From an uncultured Chitinophagaceae bacterium (GTDB taxonomy: Bacteria; Bacteroidota; Bacteroidia; Chitinophagales; Chitinophagaceae), in NCBI GenBank assembly GCA_937897585.1, contig CALCNY010000203.1, positions 1-16,513 of the forward strand: DNA of 16,513 nt, given 5' to 3'. Made by a program: the position numbers and the translations under genes. The notes under the pieces are model-generated. The model searched no databases. It saw only the letters and a list, made by a program, of their open reading frames with translations, and was not told the origin of the DNA. Positions within the stretch are counted from its first letter, which is position 1. The number at the start of each line of letters is the position of its first letter. Shown piece by piece: positions 15,020-16,513 of this stretch.

Positions 15020-16366
15020 CTATTCCGGTTTCAAATCGTAGAATATTTTAATCAGATTATTCTGGTCTAAATCAGTTTCTATGAAGAATGATTTTCGTTT
15101 TTTCCCATCTATAATTTCAATTACTGAAGTATTGGGAATAATAGAACCAAGATTTTCTGCAACAAAAGTAATCACATTGGGGCCGGGTGATAATGTTACC
15201 GTAATAAATTGAGGCTTTTTTAAAACTGGAAAATTTTTGGTTATCCACTTGTCATTGATACCAATTGATATGGTGTCGCCATCTTCTACAGCATCATCCC
15301 AAATGGCAAATGTAATTTGTTGTGACTTGGCTACAATACTACCAATAACTTTTCCAGAGCGATTCAATGAATTAGACAAGTTATTTGCAGGGCCGGTAAA
15401 ATTATTAATCTTTTTATTGAGAACATCTTCAGAGTAACTATCAAATCGAGTAATGCTGCTTTCATCAAATTGAACAAATACTTTCATCACTATAAAGGAT
15501 GCCGCAGTATTCTGAATCTCTTTAAAATCCAGATTTCTGTTCATGTTGTCAAATTGCATGGTTACTGCCGCATTGGAGTAAGCGTTTTTCCCAAATTCAT
15601 CGGTATAAAATACAATTATATTCAAACCAGTATCCAGTTGGAAGTCTTCATTTTCTCTGCTTTTTTTGGAGTCGATCTGATCAACGATATTGGTATTATT
15701 GATTTTAATTGAGATAATATCAGCAGTTTTGTTACTTGAAAATTTCACCGAGCCGAATTTGTTTTTTGCGAAAATGGTATCGAGGAGACCAAAATAACAA
15801 GGAGATATTTTTGGTTGTAATATTTTGTTCGCACTGCTGTCTGTCCAAGCTTCATTATTTATTTTCTTTAAATTGATCTCTCCATTTTCCAATAAAAAAA
15901 ATAATTGTTCGGCAAGTGCGGTTTGGTTTTTAGAGAAATCTTTCAAATTGGGCATTTTCAATCCATTATTTTTCTTAGAACTATTGGAAATTCTATTCAG
16001 CTCTAATGAAGAAATACCTTTGCTGTCTTTGCCATAATCCAGTGTGCCGTTAAAGAGTGCAAGCTCGTTTCCAAGGCTGAATGGTTTTTCTGCTACAGCA
16101 TATTTCTGCGTGCTGATAGCCAGTTGTCTCATGTTCTTCTTTACCAGCAACAATTGATAAGTAGCATTAAAACTGTCTAATGAGATTTTTAATTGTGCAG
16201 GATATAAAATGCTTTTTTCAGGATTGCCAACTTCCAAAGAAATGTCGATGCCTGTTTTAGAATTTTCCTGGGTGATATGCGAAGTCCATTTGCCAACATA
16301 AATTTCTTGAGCATGTAATTGGCTCATGAAAAAAAGAAAAGCAATTAATAAAGAGAATCGGTTCAT
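15020..16366 (-). CDS. Exported protein of unknown function
   Basis: I do not recognise this 448-residue protein. It starts with a clear signal peptide (residues 1 to about 19, NRF then LLIAFLFFM, ending LHAQ) and no later membrane helix is evident, so it is probably periplasmic or outside the cell. Residues 20-150 form one region beginning EIYVGKWTSHITQEN. Two later regions look like beta-sandwich modules related to each other: about 215-280 (SIKINNTNIV, GLNIIVFYTDEFGKNAYSN) and about 350-448 (FAIWDDAVEDGDTISIGIN, GPNVITFVAENLGSIIPNTS). There is no T9SS C-terminal domain and no enzymatic motif that I can identify. It lies 54 bp after the partial frame at the right edge and 114 bp before the pyrophosphatase ATG, with no clear terminator between. 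Confidence 0.8.
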   Translation of the reverse strand: MNRFSLLIAFLFFMSQLHAQEIYVGKWTSHITQENSKTGIDISLEVGNPEKSILYPAQLKISLDSFNATYQLLLVKKNMRQLAISTQKYAVAEKPFSLGNELALFNGTLDYGKDSKGISSLELNRISNSSKKNNGLKMPNLKDFSKNQTALAEQLFFLLENGEINLKKINNEAWTDSSANKILQPKISPCYFGLLDTIFAKNKFGSVKFSSNKTADIISIKINNTNIVDQIDSKKSRENEDFQLDTGLNIIVFYTDEFGKNAYSNAAVTMQFDNMNRNLDFKEIQNTAASFIVMKVFVQFDESSITRFDSYSEDVLNKKINNFTGPANNLSNSLNRSGKVIGSIVAKSQQITFAIWDDAVEDGDTISIGINDKWITKNFPVLKKPQFITVTLSPGPNVITFVAENLGSIIPNTSVIEIIDGKKRKSFFIETDLDQNNLIKIFYDLKPE

Positions 16367-16420
16367 CAGGTAAAAATAAAGGTATTCAAAACGTTATTTT
16401 CTCAAAAACATAACATAAAC

Positions 16421-16513
16421 TTACTCAAATAATTCCAATTTGTTTTTCGGTCTTCTTTCATCTTGCCATTTGAAATTTTTCAAAAACTTTACAGCCGCAG
16501 GAATTTGATTCAT
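16421..16513 (-). CDS. Partial or very short reading frame at the right edge
   Basis: The minus-strand frame from the last base of the window runs to TAA at 16421-16423 and encodes 30 residues ending KNKLELFE. It begins with an ATG exactly at the window edge. That ATG could be a real start or an internal Met of a longer gene that continues beyond the window. The sequence is basic and mixed in composition (FKWQDERRPKNK) and resembles a protein C-terminus. The 54-bp spacing and shared strand suggest it could be co-transcribed with the exported protein at 15020-16366. Confidence 0.45.
   Translation of the reverse strand: MNQIPAAVKFLKNFKWQDERRPKNKLELFE

Overview
The window looks like a chromosomal segment from a low-GC member of the Bacteroidota, probably near Chitinophagia/Sphingobacteriia (lineage is inference). 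The evidence is two large secreted proteins ending in the gliding-motility-associated (CHU_C, type B) sorting domain of the type IX secretion system (T9SS), a PorP/SprF-family protein, promoter-like TAnnTTTG boxes, and little use of strong Shine-Dalgarno sequences.

Layout. At 2-88 is the 3' end of a plus-strand gene with a poly-aspartate tail. Positions 89-1205 hold no convincing gene. This stretch contains an extremely AT-rich part, a GC-richer island with inverted repeats, two hairpins, an orphan intrinsic terminator, and a dyad upstream of the next gene. At 1206-7538 is a plus-strand pair: a 1753-residue surface protein (IgGFc-binding-like N-terminus, Ig-like and PKD repeats, type B sorting domain) followed by PorP/SprF. 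Positions 7539-7781 hold short tandem repeats between convergent genes. All remaining genes are on the minus strand. A BlaI/MecI-type repressor (9212-9604) overlaps by 4 bp an M56/BlaR1-like membrane metallopeptidase (7782-9215). A second PKD/type B protein (9681-12497) begins upstream of every conventional start codon. A K+-dependent-type membrane pyrophosphatase (12674-14905) carries an unusual Cys-rich C-terminal tail. An unrecognised exported protein (15020-16366) and a short partial frame at the right edge complete the window.

How the parts fit. The 1206-7538 pair reads as a T9SS substrate with its cognate outer-membrane partner. The second type B substrate lacks an adjacent PorP/SprF. 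The BlaI-M56 pair is a protease/repressor switch. Its repressor gene has a 16-bp dyad in the leader that fits an autoregulatory operator, but nothing here shows that beta-lactams are the signal. The pyrophosphatase is an ion-pumping housekeeping enzyme. I found no integrase, transposase, CRISPR array, tRNA or rRNA. The items I would follow first are the ATT-start gene, the sensor-less M56/BlaI switch with its candidate operator, the Cys-rich pyrophosphatase tail, and the unexplained 1.1-kb gap ending in a terminator.
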